DNA of 64,000 bases from Maricaulis sp. (GTDB taxonomy: Bacteria; Pseudomonadota; Alphaproteobacteria; Caulobacterales; Maricaulaceae). The stretch covers positions 1-64,000 of the forward strand of contig NZ_JAEPNI010000002.1 of assembly GCF_017643475.1 (NCBI RefSeq), in the 5' to 3' direction. Shown piece after piece: positions 8,597-17,600 of this stretch. The position numbers and the translations under genes were made by a program. Numbering within the stretch: the first letter of the stretch is position 1; every line of letters begins with the position of its first letter. The notes below the pieces were generated by a model. It did not search any database. It saw only the letters and a list, made by a program, of their open reading frames with translations, and had not been told where the DNA came from.

Positions 8597-9318
8597 TATC
8601 GCTCCTGCGCGCGGAAGCGCTGAAACTGCGCCGTTCCCTTGTTCTGTTGGTCGCCGCCACCCCGGCCCTGATGGTCTTCGCGCTCGGCTTCCTGGTAACG
8701 ATATCCGACAACGGTCCCGACAATTGGCAAATCCAGATCATGAGCGGATCAGCCATCTGGGGATTTTTCCTGTTGCCAATGAGCGCCATCGGCCTCACCG
8801 CCCTGCAGGCCCAGCTGGAACACGCCCCCAATACCTGGTCACACACGCTCGCTCTGCCCCGTCCCAAATGGCAGGTTTTCCTGGCCAAGGCGATCTGGGC
8901 CCAGCTCATTCTCGCCATTGTCAGCGTGCTGGTGATGCTGGCCGGCATCTCGAGCACCATGCTTGGCCTGCCCTTCTCGGAACACGGCGCCATGACAGAT
9001 GACATCAACTGGAGCCAGGCCGTCTCACTCTACAGCCGCATGTATGTCGCGGCGCTTTTCGTAACGGCCCTGCAATGGCTAATCGCGACCCGTTTTCGAA
9101 GTTTCGCGGTCGCTGTCTCGGTCGGTATCGGCGGCACGTTTGTGGCCGTCGCGGCAACCAGCTCGAAATGGGGGCTCTACTTCCCCTGGCTGATGCCGGT
9201 GAACATCCTTGCCAGTGAGCCGGAAAGCGCCAACCTGGCCATGACCTACGGCCTGACCGGCGGTGTTGTGATCTACCTGATCGGCATTATCTGGCTGGCG
9301 CGCCGCGACTGGGGCTAG
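8593..9318 (+). CDS. ABC-2 type transporter permease
   Basis: 241 aa with about six hydrophobic segments, starting LLRAEALKLRRSLVLLVAAT, the typical opening of ABC-2 permeases. Its start overlaps the ATPase stop by 4 bp, so the two are translationally coupled. The membrane component of the exporter. Its TAG stop overlaps that of the convergent cyclophilin in CTAG at 9315-9318. Confidence 0.88.
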   Translation: MISLLRAEALKLRRSLVLLVAATPALMVFALGFLVTISDNGPDNWQIQIMSGSAIWGFFLLPMSAIGLTALQAQLEHAPNTWSHTLALPRPKWQVFLAKAIWAQLILAIVSVLVMLAGISSTMLGLPFSEHGAMTDDINWSQAVSLYSRMYVAALFVTALQWLIATRFRSFAVAVSVGIGGTFVAVAATSSKWGLYFPWLMPVNILASEPESANLAMTYGLTGGVVIYLIGIIWLARRDWG

Positions 9319-10238
9319 TCCCCGCTCGCACGCCGAACCGGTGCCGGCATCCGACAGGCCTCGATGACCGGCGGCGGGGTGTTAATGAACCATTCGTGGG
9401 TGCGATTCCGGGAGGCGGCCTTGGCATTGAAAAACGCTTCGCCGCGCGTATCCATGACCTCGAAACGAGGCTGTTCGTCCACCGGAAGGTCCGCTGCGAC
9501 GCGCATCGACACTATGGGGTCCCGCCCGGCAGGGTCAGCAATCACGCCGGAGTTTACTGCCGCATCACCACGGCGGATGGCCTGGATGTGATCCATCCCC
9601 TCCAGCACACGGCCAAACACGGTCGTATTGCGATCGAGATAACGCGGGGCGTGTCCGATCACGATGAAGAATTCCACATCTGCGCTGTCGGCATCATTGT
9701 CGCGGGCCATGGCCATCGTGCCCAGGCAATGCAGCATCCAGGTCTGATCACCGTCACGGCCAACCGCGAACCCATCCACATGCCCGACTTCCGGCGCATA
9801 GAGGTCGCGATCCTGCATCGCGGTGAAGGTTACGCTGTCAGCCGCCACAGCTAGCTCTGCGGCAAGCGCCGGGTATTGCGGCAGGACTTCGGAATTTTCC
9901 TCCTCGCCCCGGCCGCCCTGAACGACAAAGCCATCAATGACGCGATAGAATTCGCGACCATCGTAAAATCCGTCCCGCGCCGCCTGGCGCATGCGCGCAG
10001 CGTGATTGGGTGCAAACTGGTCAGCCAGCTCCACATAGACCACACCCGTGCGGGTCTCGATCACCAGGACATCCTCCGGGTCAACCGCACGCCAATCAGG
10101 GATATCCGTGAAATCCAGTCCGCCAATCACGCCGCCATCCATCGCAGGCGCATCACTGCAGCCTGCTCCACATTCCGGTTCATCCGGCGCCTGGCAAGCC
10201 GCGACACCCAGGGCCAGTGAGGCCAATAAAAAGCGCAT
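9315..10238 (-). CDS. Cyclophilin-type peptidyl-prolyl isomerase, predicted lipoprotein
   Basis: 307 aa with a short lipoprotein signal (FLLASLALGVAAC). The cyclophilin fold includes FYDGREFYRVIDGFVVQGG and DADSADVEFFIVIGHAPRYL, followed by NTTVFGRVLEGMDHIQAI. It should assist folding of exported proteins in the envelope. The ATG at 10238 follows GGGGGACGAG. The longer upstream frame has no signal at its N terminus. A Cys-rich patch (PECGAGCSD) follows the lipobox. Confidence 0.88.
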   Translation of the reverse strand: MRFLLASLALGVAACQAPDEPECGAGCSDAPAMDGGVIGGLDFTDIPDWRAVDPEDVLVIETRTGVVYVELADQFAPNHAARMRQAARDGFYDGREFYRVIDGFVVQGGRGEEENSEVLPQYPALAAELAVAADSVTFTAMQDRDLYAPEVGHVDGFAVGRDGDQTWMLHCLGTMAMARDNDADSADVEFFIVIGHAPRYLDRNTTVFGRVLEGMDHIQAIRRGDAAVNSGVIADPAGRDPIVSMRVAADLPVDEQPRFEVMDTRGEAFFNAKAASRNRTHEWFINTPPPVIEACRMPAPVRRASGD

Positions 10239-10397
10239 GATCTCGTCCCCCGCTTGCCCTCCGACTCTATCCAGCGCGGCAACCGACGCAATCCCCTCGA
10301 CCAGAGGACAAGCTGAACGCAGGATGAAGGCAAGGGTCTGACAGCGTTCAGCCTGGGTGTTAGATGGTGTGTCTCGAACTTCAGAGAGGGAATTGAG

Positions 10398-11366
10398 ATG
10401 AGTCTCGTGCGTTTCTTGGTCGGCGGTCTTGCCCTGGTGGCAGCCCAGTCCACTCCAGCCTTGGCACAGGAAGTCGTGCTGTATGACGGCCAGAATTATC
10501 AAGGTCGCAGCCTTCGCCTGTCCAGCGATGCGCCCAATTTAAATGATCTCGGTTACAACGACCGCGCCAGCTCCATCCGAATCATTTCCGGCACCTGGGA
10601 ATTCTGCAAACACGCGCGTTATCGCGGCGATTGTTTTGTCGCCAGCGCGGACCAGGCCAGCATCTATGGCCTGGATAACCGTATTTCATCGGCGCGCCTG
10701 ATCAGCGCCGGGCGCGGGCACAGAGGCAGGCCTCGCGATCGTGATTCTGGCTGGGATGACCGGCGCGATGATCGCTGGGATGACCGCGGCGACCGTCGCC
10801 GGGATCGCCGGCGCGGCCGCTCCGAGATCACGCTGTATTCCGGCCCCAATTTTACCGGTCAGTCGATTACGCTCGGCAGCACCGCCGACAATCTGCACAA
10901 TTACCGTTTCAATGACCGTGCACGCTCGATCCGCGTCGAAGGCCGTGGTGGTTGGGTCGTTTGCCAGCATGCCCATTTCGAAGGCGCCTGCATGCAGGTC
11001 AATGATGATATTGCCTATCTACAAGGCGGCATGGCCGGTGTGATCTCCTCGGCGCGTCCAGACAGCAATTCCAATCGCCGCGGCACGCGCCCTCGTGAAG
11101 GTGTCTGGCTGTATGATGGTAGAGAATTCGTTGGCCGCCGATTCGAAACGGTCAACGACGTCCCCAATATCAACGACCTCGGCTTCAATGACCTCGCGGA
11201 CAGCATCGTGGTCGCGCGTGGTGAAACCTGGGAAATCTGCGAACATGCGCGCTATCGCGGTCGCTGTGAAATTGTCGACAGCGAAAGCATTTCCGACCTG
11301 GCGCGTTACGGCTTCCAGAACCGGATTTCCTCTCTAAGACGGGTGGACGGATACAGTCGCTGGTAA
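10398..11366 (+). CDS. Secreted protein with three beta/gamma-crystallin domains
   Basis: 322 aa with a Sec signal (FLVGGLALVAAQSTPALAQ). Three crystallin-type Greek-key domains follow, at about residues 25-103, 143-220 and 238-318. Each starts like VVLYDGQNYQG, ITLYSGPNFTG or VWLYDGREFVG, and each has the N-D-x-A-x-S-I/I-x-S signature of Ca-binding microbial crystallins (NDRASSIRI, NDRARSIRV, NDLADSIVV). Paired cysteines recur in each domain (CKHARYRGDC, CQHAHFEGAC, CEHARYRGRC). A highly charged Asp/Arg/Trp linker separates domains 1 and 2. Ca binding is likely from family; role unknown. Confidence 0.88.
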   Translation: MSLVRFLVGGLALVAAQSTPALAQEVVLYDGQNYQGRSLRLSSDAPNLNDLGYNDRASSIRIISGTWEFCKHARYRGDCFVASADQASIYGLDNRISSARLISAGRGHRGRPRDRDSGWDDRRDDRWDDRGDRRRDRRRGRSEITLYSGPNFTGQSITLGSTADNLHNYRFNDRARSIRVEGRGGWVVCQHAHFEGACMQVNDDIAYLQGGMAGVISSARPDSNSNRRGTRPREGVWLYDGREFVGRRFETVNDVPNINDLGFNDLADSIVVARGETWEICEHARYRGRCEIVDSESISDLARYGFQNRISSLRRVDGYSRW

Positions 11367-11414
11367 GGCGAGCTTCGTTCCGCAAGGGCGGCCCCGCGGG
11401 GTCTCCCTTTTCAC

Positions 11415-11837
11415 TTACCCATTCTGTGCAGACCGCTCGTCCACAAACAGCCAGGTCTCGGCCTCCTGACGAGTTGCAAAGATACTGTATTCGCCCAGCG
11501 GCCGCTCATCAGACCGGTGGATAAAGTGCTCTATGGCCAGCTTGTTCAGCGGATCCGGGCAGACAAATACAGTCTGCTCAATACCGTCTTCTCCGAACAG
11601 GGCGGCACGGTCCCGGACAAGCCGGGCCTGCATCCTGTCCATCGCTTCGGCATCCATGTCGGAGACATCCACCCCTCGGCTGTAGACGATCATCAAATAG
11701 CGGCAGGCGCGCGCAACCTCGCCGATCTCGATCAAGGCAGCGAAATGATCTCTGAATTCCTCAGCCGTCTGCCGGCCGGGGAAATAGGTCCAGATCATCA
11801 AGGATCTGGATTCATCGATTTCAAGCCCGATTGCCAT
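11415..11837 (-). CDS. SpoIIAA-like (STAS-related) hypothetical protein
   Basis: 140 aa, no signal peptide or membrane segment. It resembles small STAS-like proteins of the SpoIIAA-like class: a beta start (GLEIDESRSLMIWTYFPG), helices, and a central strand (CRYLMIVYSRGVDVSDMD). No catalytic motif is visible. AAGGGCAG precedes the ATG. It lies downstream of metG on the same strand, 75 bp away. Function not known. Confidence 0.6.
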   Translation of the reverse strand: MAIGLEIDESRSLMIWTYFPGRQTAEEFRDHFAALIEIGEVARACRYLMIVYSRGVDVSDMDAEAMDRMQARLVRDRAALFGEDGIEQTVFVCPDPLNKLAIEHFIHRSDERPLGEYSIFATRQEAETWLFVDERSAQNG

Positions 11838-11912
11838 CTGCTGCCCTTACCGCTGAATGAATAAAAATATTCATACAAAAAGCGGAGGGCGCATGGAAGG
11901 CTTCGATGTCAG

Positions 11913-13622
11913 CTATTCTGCACCGCCAAAGCGTTCCGACCAGGCCTCGACATCGGTGTCCTCGATCTTCTTGAACAGGACTTCCGGAGGCTCGACAGCC
12001 TGGCCCAGCGGCAGCGCGGTCAGCATCTCGCGCACATCGCACGCGGGCCAGGTCCGCTCGTCGTCTGCCACGCCCAGCGCGTCGAGAATCGTCTTCGCCG
12101 CGTCGGGGATGATAGGCTGGGCGATTTTCGCCATCACCGTCATGTAGTTCAGCGCCGTACGCACGCCGATCGCCGCTGCGCTCGGATCCGCCTTGAACTT
12201 GGTCCACGGCTCGGCACGGGTCAGGTATTCATTGCCCAGCGCCCAGATCGCCCGGACCTCGCCCGCAGCCTTGCGGAATTCCATCGCCTCGAAATGGGTG
12301 GCAGCGTCCTTGAGACGCGCCTCCAGCTCTGAAGCCAGCCAGTCTTCGTCCGCGCCCCATTCGCCGCCTTCCGGCACCACACCGTCAAAGCGCGACTTGT
12401 TGAAGCGCAGGATGCGGTTGACGTAATTGCCCAGCACATTGGCCAGGTCGGTATTGATCAGGCTCTGGAAATGTTCCCAGGTAAACGCACTGTCAGAACC
12501 TTCCGGCGCGTTCGCCGTCAGATACCAGCGCCAGTAATCGCCCGGCAAGAGGTCCAGCGCCTGGTCCATGAAGACACCGCGCTTTTCCGAGGTCGAGAAC
12601 TTGCCGCCATACCAGGTCAGCCAGTTGAACGCCTTGAGCTTGTCCACCGTTTTCCACGGCTCTTCGGACCCCAGGATCGTGGCCGGGAAGGACACCGTGT
12701 GGAAGGCGACATTATCCTTGCCCATGAACTGGACATAGGTGACGTCCTCGGCGCCCTTGTCGGTGCGCCACCAGCTTTCCCAGTCATTGCCGGTTGCATC
12801 GGCCCATTCCCGCGTCGCGCCGACATAGCCGATCGGGGCGTCGAACCAGACGTAAAAGACCTTGCTCTCGAAACCCTCGCGCGGCGTCCCGTCCTTGGCC
12901 ACCGGCACACCCCATTTCAGATCGCGGGTGATGGACCGGTCGCGCAGGCCTTCATCCAGCCATTTATAGGCGATCGACTTGGCCAGGGACGGCCAGCCAT
13001 CGGAGGCATCAACCCAGGCGCGGATCTTGTCTTCCATCTTGGTCTGCAACAGGTGCAGGTGCGCTGTCTCGCGCACTTCGAGATTCTTGGAACCGGAAAT
13101 CTTGGAATACGGCTCCTTGAGATCCGTCGGCTCGAGCAGGCGTCCGCAATTGTCACACTGGTCGCCGCGCGCACGTTCAAATCCGCAATGCGGGCACGTG
13201 CCCTCGACATAACGATCGGGCAGGAAACGGTCATCATCGATCGAGAAGACCTGGTGCTCGACGCGCTCCTCGATCAGGCCTTTGTCTTCCAGCACGGCGG
13301 CAAAATGCTGGGTCAGCTCGATATTCGGTGTGTTCGACGTGCGGCCGAAATAGTCATAACTCAGCCCGTAACCCGCACCGGCCTGGCGCTGGATATCGTG
13401 TTGCTCGTCACAATAGGTGCGCACATCCTTGTCCTCGGCCGCCGCGGCCAGCTCGGCCGGCGTACCGTGTTCATCGGTGGCGCAGATATAGAGAACATCA
13501 TGCCCGGACAGGCGCTGGAAACGCGCATAGACATCCGCCGGCAACATCGATCCGGCCAGATTGCCAAGGTGTTTCACACCGTTGATGTACGGCAGGGCGC
13601 TGGTGATCAGGATACGGGCCAT
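11913..13622 (-). CDS. metG: Methionyl-tRNA synthetase
   Basis: 569 aa class I synthetase that charges tRNA-Met. It starts [20 protein letters not shown], with HLGN as the HIGH equivalent. A four-Cys zinc knuckle (CPHCG...CDNCG) lies in the insertion domain. The second signature is the [10 protein letters not shown] type in place of KMSKS, followed by an anticodon-binding helical domain. It lacks the C-terminal EMAP tRNA-binding domain, as expected for this type. The start at 13622 matches family starts and has GAAGAAG upstream; an ATG at 13655 with AGGTGAG is an alternative adding 11 residues. Confidence 0.95.
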   Translation of the reverse strand: MARILITSALPYINGVKHLGNLAGSMLPADVYARFQRLSGHDVLYICATDEHGTPAELAAAAEDKDVRTYCDEQHDIQRQAGAGYGLSYDYFGRTSNTPNIELTQHFAAVLEDKGLIEERVEHQVFSIDDDRFLPDRYVEGTCPHCGFERARGDQCDNCGRLLEPTDLKEPYSKISGSKNLEVRETAHLHLLQTKMEDKIRAWVDASDGWPSLAKSIAYKWLDEGLRDRSITRDLKWGVPVAKDGTPREGFESKVFYVWFDAPIGYVGATREWADATGNDWESWWRTDKGAEDVTYVQFMGKDNVAFHTVSFPATILGSEEPWKTVDKLKAFNWLTWYGGKFSTSEKRGVFMDQALDLLPGDYWRWYLTANAPEGSDSAFTWEHFQSLINTDLANVLGNYVNRILRFNKSRFDGVVPEGGEWGADEDWLASELEARLKDAATHFEAMEFRKAAGEVRAIWALGNEYLTRAEPWTKFKADPSAAAIGVRTALNYMTVMAKIAQPIIPDAAKTILDALGVADDERTWPACDVREMLTALPLGQAVEPPEVLFKKIEDTDVEAWSERFGGAE

Positions 13623-13740
13623 TTGCGGATCTTCTTCTCGGGCGAATATGTTCATGCTTACTCACCTGTGACGCGAGTCGTCACAAGGGACAGGACAGAC
13701 CGGCACTCTTAGCCGTCTGCGCATGGGGAGGAAACACCTA

Positions 13741-14175
13741 ATGCCACGCCTTTTCGGACTCAATATCATCGCGAGCCTGGTCGCCGGCCTCGCATTCTGG
13801 ATGCTGGGTTATCTCTGGTACGGGAATCTGTTCCTGGATCCGTGGACAGCAATGCAGAATTTCACCCCCGAACAGGAAGCCTATGGCGAGGCCAATATGG
13901 GCATGCTCATGGGGCTGGGTTTTCTGATCGCGCTCATTTCCTCGGGCTTTATCGGCTTTGTCCTGCGCAAGATCGGCGCGACCGAGCTTGTCGACACGAT
14001 CAAGATGTCGCTGGTCCTGTGTTTCGGCTTTGTCGCCCTGACCCAGCTTTATGACGTGGTCTACGCCCTGGAACCGATGCATCTCTTCTTCATCGATGCC
14101 GGCTACCAGGTCATCGGCTTCCCGCTGATGGCGGCGATCCACACGCTGATGGCCAATGTGATGGTCAAGGACTGA
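13741..14175 (+). CDS. DUF1761 family membrane protein
   Basis: 144 aa with four hydrophobic segments, starting MPRLFGLNIIASLVAGLAFW and containing GYLWYG near the first helix, a DUF1761 hallmark. The ATG at 13741 is preceded by GGGGAGG; the in-frame ATG at 13723 lies within or before that site and is unlikely. Inner-membrane protein of unknown role. Confidence 0.78.
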   Translation: MPRLFGLNIIASLVAGLAFWMLGYLWYGNLFLDPWTAMQNFTPEQEAYGEANMGMLMGLGFLIALISSGFIGFVLRKIGATELVDTIKMSLVLCFGFVALTQLYDVVYALEPMHLFFIDAGYQVIGFPLMAAIHTLMANVMVKD

Positions 14176-14238
14176 GCCACAAAAACCGGCGCTGGCAGAC
14201 GCGACGACAGCGCCAACCGCAGCAAACGCTTGTGCACA

Positions 14239-14271
14239 GGCGCGGAGGCGACTATCAGTCCCCTCCGCGCC
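14239..14271. terminator. Inverted repeat between the DUF1761 gene and tRNA-Thr
   Basis: Perfect 10-bp arms GGCGCGGAGG/CCTCCGCGCC with a 13-nt loop. It is followed by a GC-rich stretch without a U tract, so it may terminate the DUF1761 transcript in a factor-dependent way or act as an extragenic palindrome. Confidence 0.35.
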
Positions 14272-14290
14272 CAACAGCGCAACCCAGAGT

Positions 14291-14366
14291 GCCGGCTTAG
14301 CTCAGCTGGTAGAGCATCTGATTTGTAATCAGAGGGTCGGGGGTTCGAGTCCCTCAGCCGGCACCA
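14291..14366 (+). tRNA. tRNA-Thr (anticodon TGT), island attachment target
   Basis: 76 nt beginning GCCGGCTTAGCTCAGCTGG, with anticodon loop TTTGTAA, T-loop TTCGAGT and encoded CCA. Acceptor arms GCCGGCT/AGCCGGC pair. Its last 46 nt recur exactly at 23347-23392, so the 3' half now present was supplied or recreated by an integrated element. Confidence 0.97.
14321..14366 (+). repeat. att direct repeat, tRNA-proximal end of the island
   Basis: A 46-bp segment from the anticodon loop (ATTTGTAATC) to the CCA end (GGCACCA) is identical to 23347-23392. This is the usual footprint of a tyrosine integrase using a tRNA 3' end as attB. Confidence 0.95.
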
Positions 14367-14694
14367 TTTTTCTATAACATTTCAATGAGATATACAGCGA
14401 ATGCCATTCGTTGTTTTCGTGGACTTTGGATTTGGAAGCATATTGGAAGCAATAGGAACAGATCTGTTAGACCCAAAACCCACCCCCGAAATGCGCTTTG
14501 GCGAAAAAAGAGCTCTGCCAATTGAACTATTCACATCGGTGGTTCAACCCGCCCCACCAGAAATTTCTATGGCGCACAACAACTTAAGATGCTCGAGAAA
14601 ACGTTCCAGCCTGGATGCAAGGACCTTGGGCATATCGCAACTGATAAGCGATATTGAGCCCGAGTGACTTCATCATGCTTCTAGACGTTGCGCC
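14367..14694. other. Left end of the island, no credible gene
   Basis: About 330 bp between the tRNA-Thr CCA and the stop of the STAND gene. It is AT-richer than the host DNA and contains the arm-type repeat at 14429-14451. An 88-codon plus-strand frame at 14401-14667 runs through that repeat and has no recognisable domain or good ribosome site, so I do not call it a gene. Confidence 0.6.
14429..14451 (+). repeat. Putative integrase arm-type site, left end
   Basis: Two TTGGAAGCA copies spaced 11 bp apart within a 23-bp sequence that recurs exactly, in the same orientation, at 23194-23216 near the other end. Paired short direct repeats just inside both att sites are what arm-type binding sites of tyrosine integrases look like. 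Confidence 0.7.
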
Positions 14695-17600
14695 CTAAAT
14701 CACTTCAGACGGTTTCTCGGAGATGTCGCGTGTTACAGCGACCACCATCTTACCGTCAGCAAGACCGTCGCTTACCGCCTCACACTTTTCTACAACTAAT
14801 GCGACGAGGCCTTCGAAGTTCACCCGGTTGCCGCCGACCGCCTTGCGGAAAGCACTTCTTTTTATCTCATTCGTTTTTTTGTCCCTCACTACCTTCCTGG
14901 GGCGCGACGCGTTAACGAGCACATATATGCCAGTATGAGATGAATTCTCGAATAGATACTGATTTGAGAGCTGCTCATCAGGAGTGTTGACCAATTCATC
15001 TCCATTCCAATGCTTCATATCCGCAAGCTTGATTTCTATTGAAACATTCCCTAACCCAGCTTCCCTCGAATGCAGCCGCAGGTCAGGCCGCTTTTCACCG
15101 GCCACTTCTTGCTCTCTGATGACCGTATAATAGCGCTCTCCTACTTCTCTGAGGCGCCCAGCCAACCAATTTCGTAAATCGCCTTCCATCGCTTCGCCAC
15201 GGCGGAAAAATGCGCTTTCATCGTCATCCGACGTGTGCAGCTTTTCGAGAAGCGTCTCCAAGTGCGCTTGGCACAGTTTTCTGAACTCCGCTGTAGTTGC
15301 GGGCGGCTTGGAGTGCTCGTTTAAAAATTTGGTACACTCATCGGGGGTGAGCTCAGGCCTTCTTCCGGCCCCTCGCTTCATGACCTCGATCTGATACAAA
15401 AACTGATCACGATGCTTCGAAAGTTCCTTTAAATTCGATAATCTTTCGAAGGCACTGACGCCATCAGGCGTTAGACAAGCCGCCAAGAGATTGGTGTAAC
15501 TGCGCCGGTTAGACTCGGCGTGGTCCTCTTTTCCTGGCGAATAAACATCTTCGTGTCTGACATCATACTCGGGCGGCCATGCCAAGAATGACGCACGGAT
15601 CAACCACTCCAGCAAGTCTTCATCACGCTCGAATTCCTTGCGGATATCTCCTGTTTCACTCTGGAAAATCGGTCTATTTTCTTCCCGTGCCAGGTATTCG
15701 AAGAAGAGCCCCTTCTGCCATCTTTGATCTAACTCGCCAAACGTTGCAGCGAGAACGTTTTTTGCTGCGCTGGAGTTAGCGTGCATCAACCCATCCAGCC
15801 ATGCCCAAGCCTCGCGGAAATCGAAACAAGTCCTTGCCGCGCGGTAGCCCGAGGCCAAAAACCTAGAAATCTGATTTCGTTCAACAGTCGAAGCGCGAGC
15901 GACGATGTCGAGGCAAAGCGCCCTATCGCGACGGTTTCTAGGAGTATGACGCATGAGCATACGTAAAAGCATCGGCGCCACCAGGTTTCTGATTACTGGA
16001 CCAGAGTACGCTATTTTGCTTACGCAATCCGACGCATGATGGTCATCCTCACCTCGCTCGGTGTCAAAGTCTGCTAGTAGGGCAATCTTTATCTCCGAGC
16101 AAAATTGGCTTGGGAAACTTCTTGCTAAGCCCTCAACCCAATCTGGAAAGCCGCTCAATTCGTGAAATGCGTATCGGAAGGCTTTTTTTGCCAACTCAGC
16201 GTCATTCGGCAACTCTCCAAGTGCGTGATCCAAATTGACGCCCGCTAAGCCGATGTGGCCAAGATATGTTTGCCTATCTGTGTAGCTCGTATCATGGACC
16301 GTCCAGAATTTCCGCAGGCCGTCGCTAAATAGCTGTGCAATTTCAGCGTCGTATGCCTCCCCTATGGCGCGGACCGTTCCAGGCCCAAGATCATTTGGAG
16401 CCATCTCGAAAAGCCAACGCGCATTGCCGTTGTCGAACTCCCCGGAAGCGATACCCTTGCGGTTATTCGTGAAGAATTTTCGGTTTTTTTGGGCAGCCAT
16501 CCAAGATTGAACGGCTTCTTTCCTGCGCCGAAGCCACGTTTTTGCGGCATAGAAGTATCGGTACTGGACGCGTGACCTTGCTTGTAAAAACCAAGCGCTA
16601 ACACCGAATTGCCGCCGCTGCTCGACGTCTCCATATTTCTTCAGACATCGGTTGAACACATCCGACGCGTTACCGCGCTCGCCTCTAGGGAGTCGGTTTA
16701 GAATGCGTCTTGCCAGATCAAGTAGGAACGCTCGCTCGCTTTGATCGAGAGTGATTGATGCGTGCTCGCAATAGTGAGACACATCGAATTCGTCAAAAAC
16801 GTCTCCACAATTCTCCGTATCATCGAACTTTATGGGGTCGATCACCCTGAATGGGACACGGTGTCGCTGAGCTTCGTCCGCAAAAAGAGCTATTCGTCGC
16901 TGAATAAGAGCGTGTTTGACAGCCGCTCTAGCCTGGAGGCGGCTCGCCAGTTGCTTAGTAGGTTCTCCGCGAACAAAGATGTCAATCCGGTCGTTCTTGA
17001 CCATCGCCAGCTCAACGGCATTCAGCAAATCTTCGTCGTCAGGACGCACTTCCTCATCAATCAACAACTCCGATGCTAGATAGATAATGGCAGGCACAAA
17101 CCTTCTATACCGAGCCGACACAATGGGCATTCGGTCCTGGTTCTCGGATCGGCCAGTAAGTGCAAAGCGCAGCAGTATTGAAAGCCAGATTTGCTTTTGT
17201 GGCCTGGGCTGGCCTTCAAGTATTTCTATCAAATACTGCGATGTCGCAGATGAGTAGTTTGAACGTTCTCGTCGGATTCTCGCGAGAAATGCTATCCTGT
17301 CGAGTATCGTTGCTTGGTCGAGGCTGTACTTCAATGCCTTCAGCTGGAACATGTTCCAGTTCGGCGCAGAATCGGCATCCTCAGGTTCGGGAAGTGTGGC
17401 CAACAGGGCTTTTGACAGTACACCAACTTGAAAAGATCGATCTCCTATCTCTTCAAGGGCGGCACACGCCTCCGCTTTGCTATGATTGCTAATTGCCGGA
17501 TCTTCCACATAGCCGGCCAGCTTGTGCGCAAGCGGAACCATGTGACCGAAGCCAGCGACCTTGATCAAGAAGTCGGTCAACTCGGGAGAGTGTGATTTGT

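Noticed and set aside
12471-13712. Long frames antisense to metG, and similar ones at 6012-7460, 31579-33534, 38705-39976 and 42186-43448
   Set aside because: They mirror well-supported genes and arise from high-GC codon structure; none shows a domain or proper start.
14401-14667. 88-codon plus-strand gene at the left end of the island
   Set aside because: It runs through the arm-type repeat, has no ribosome site and shows no domain or homology I recognise.
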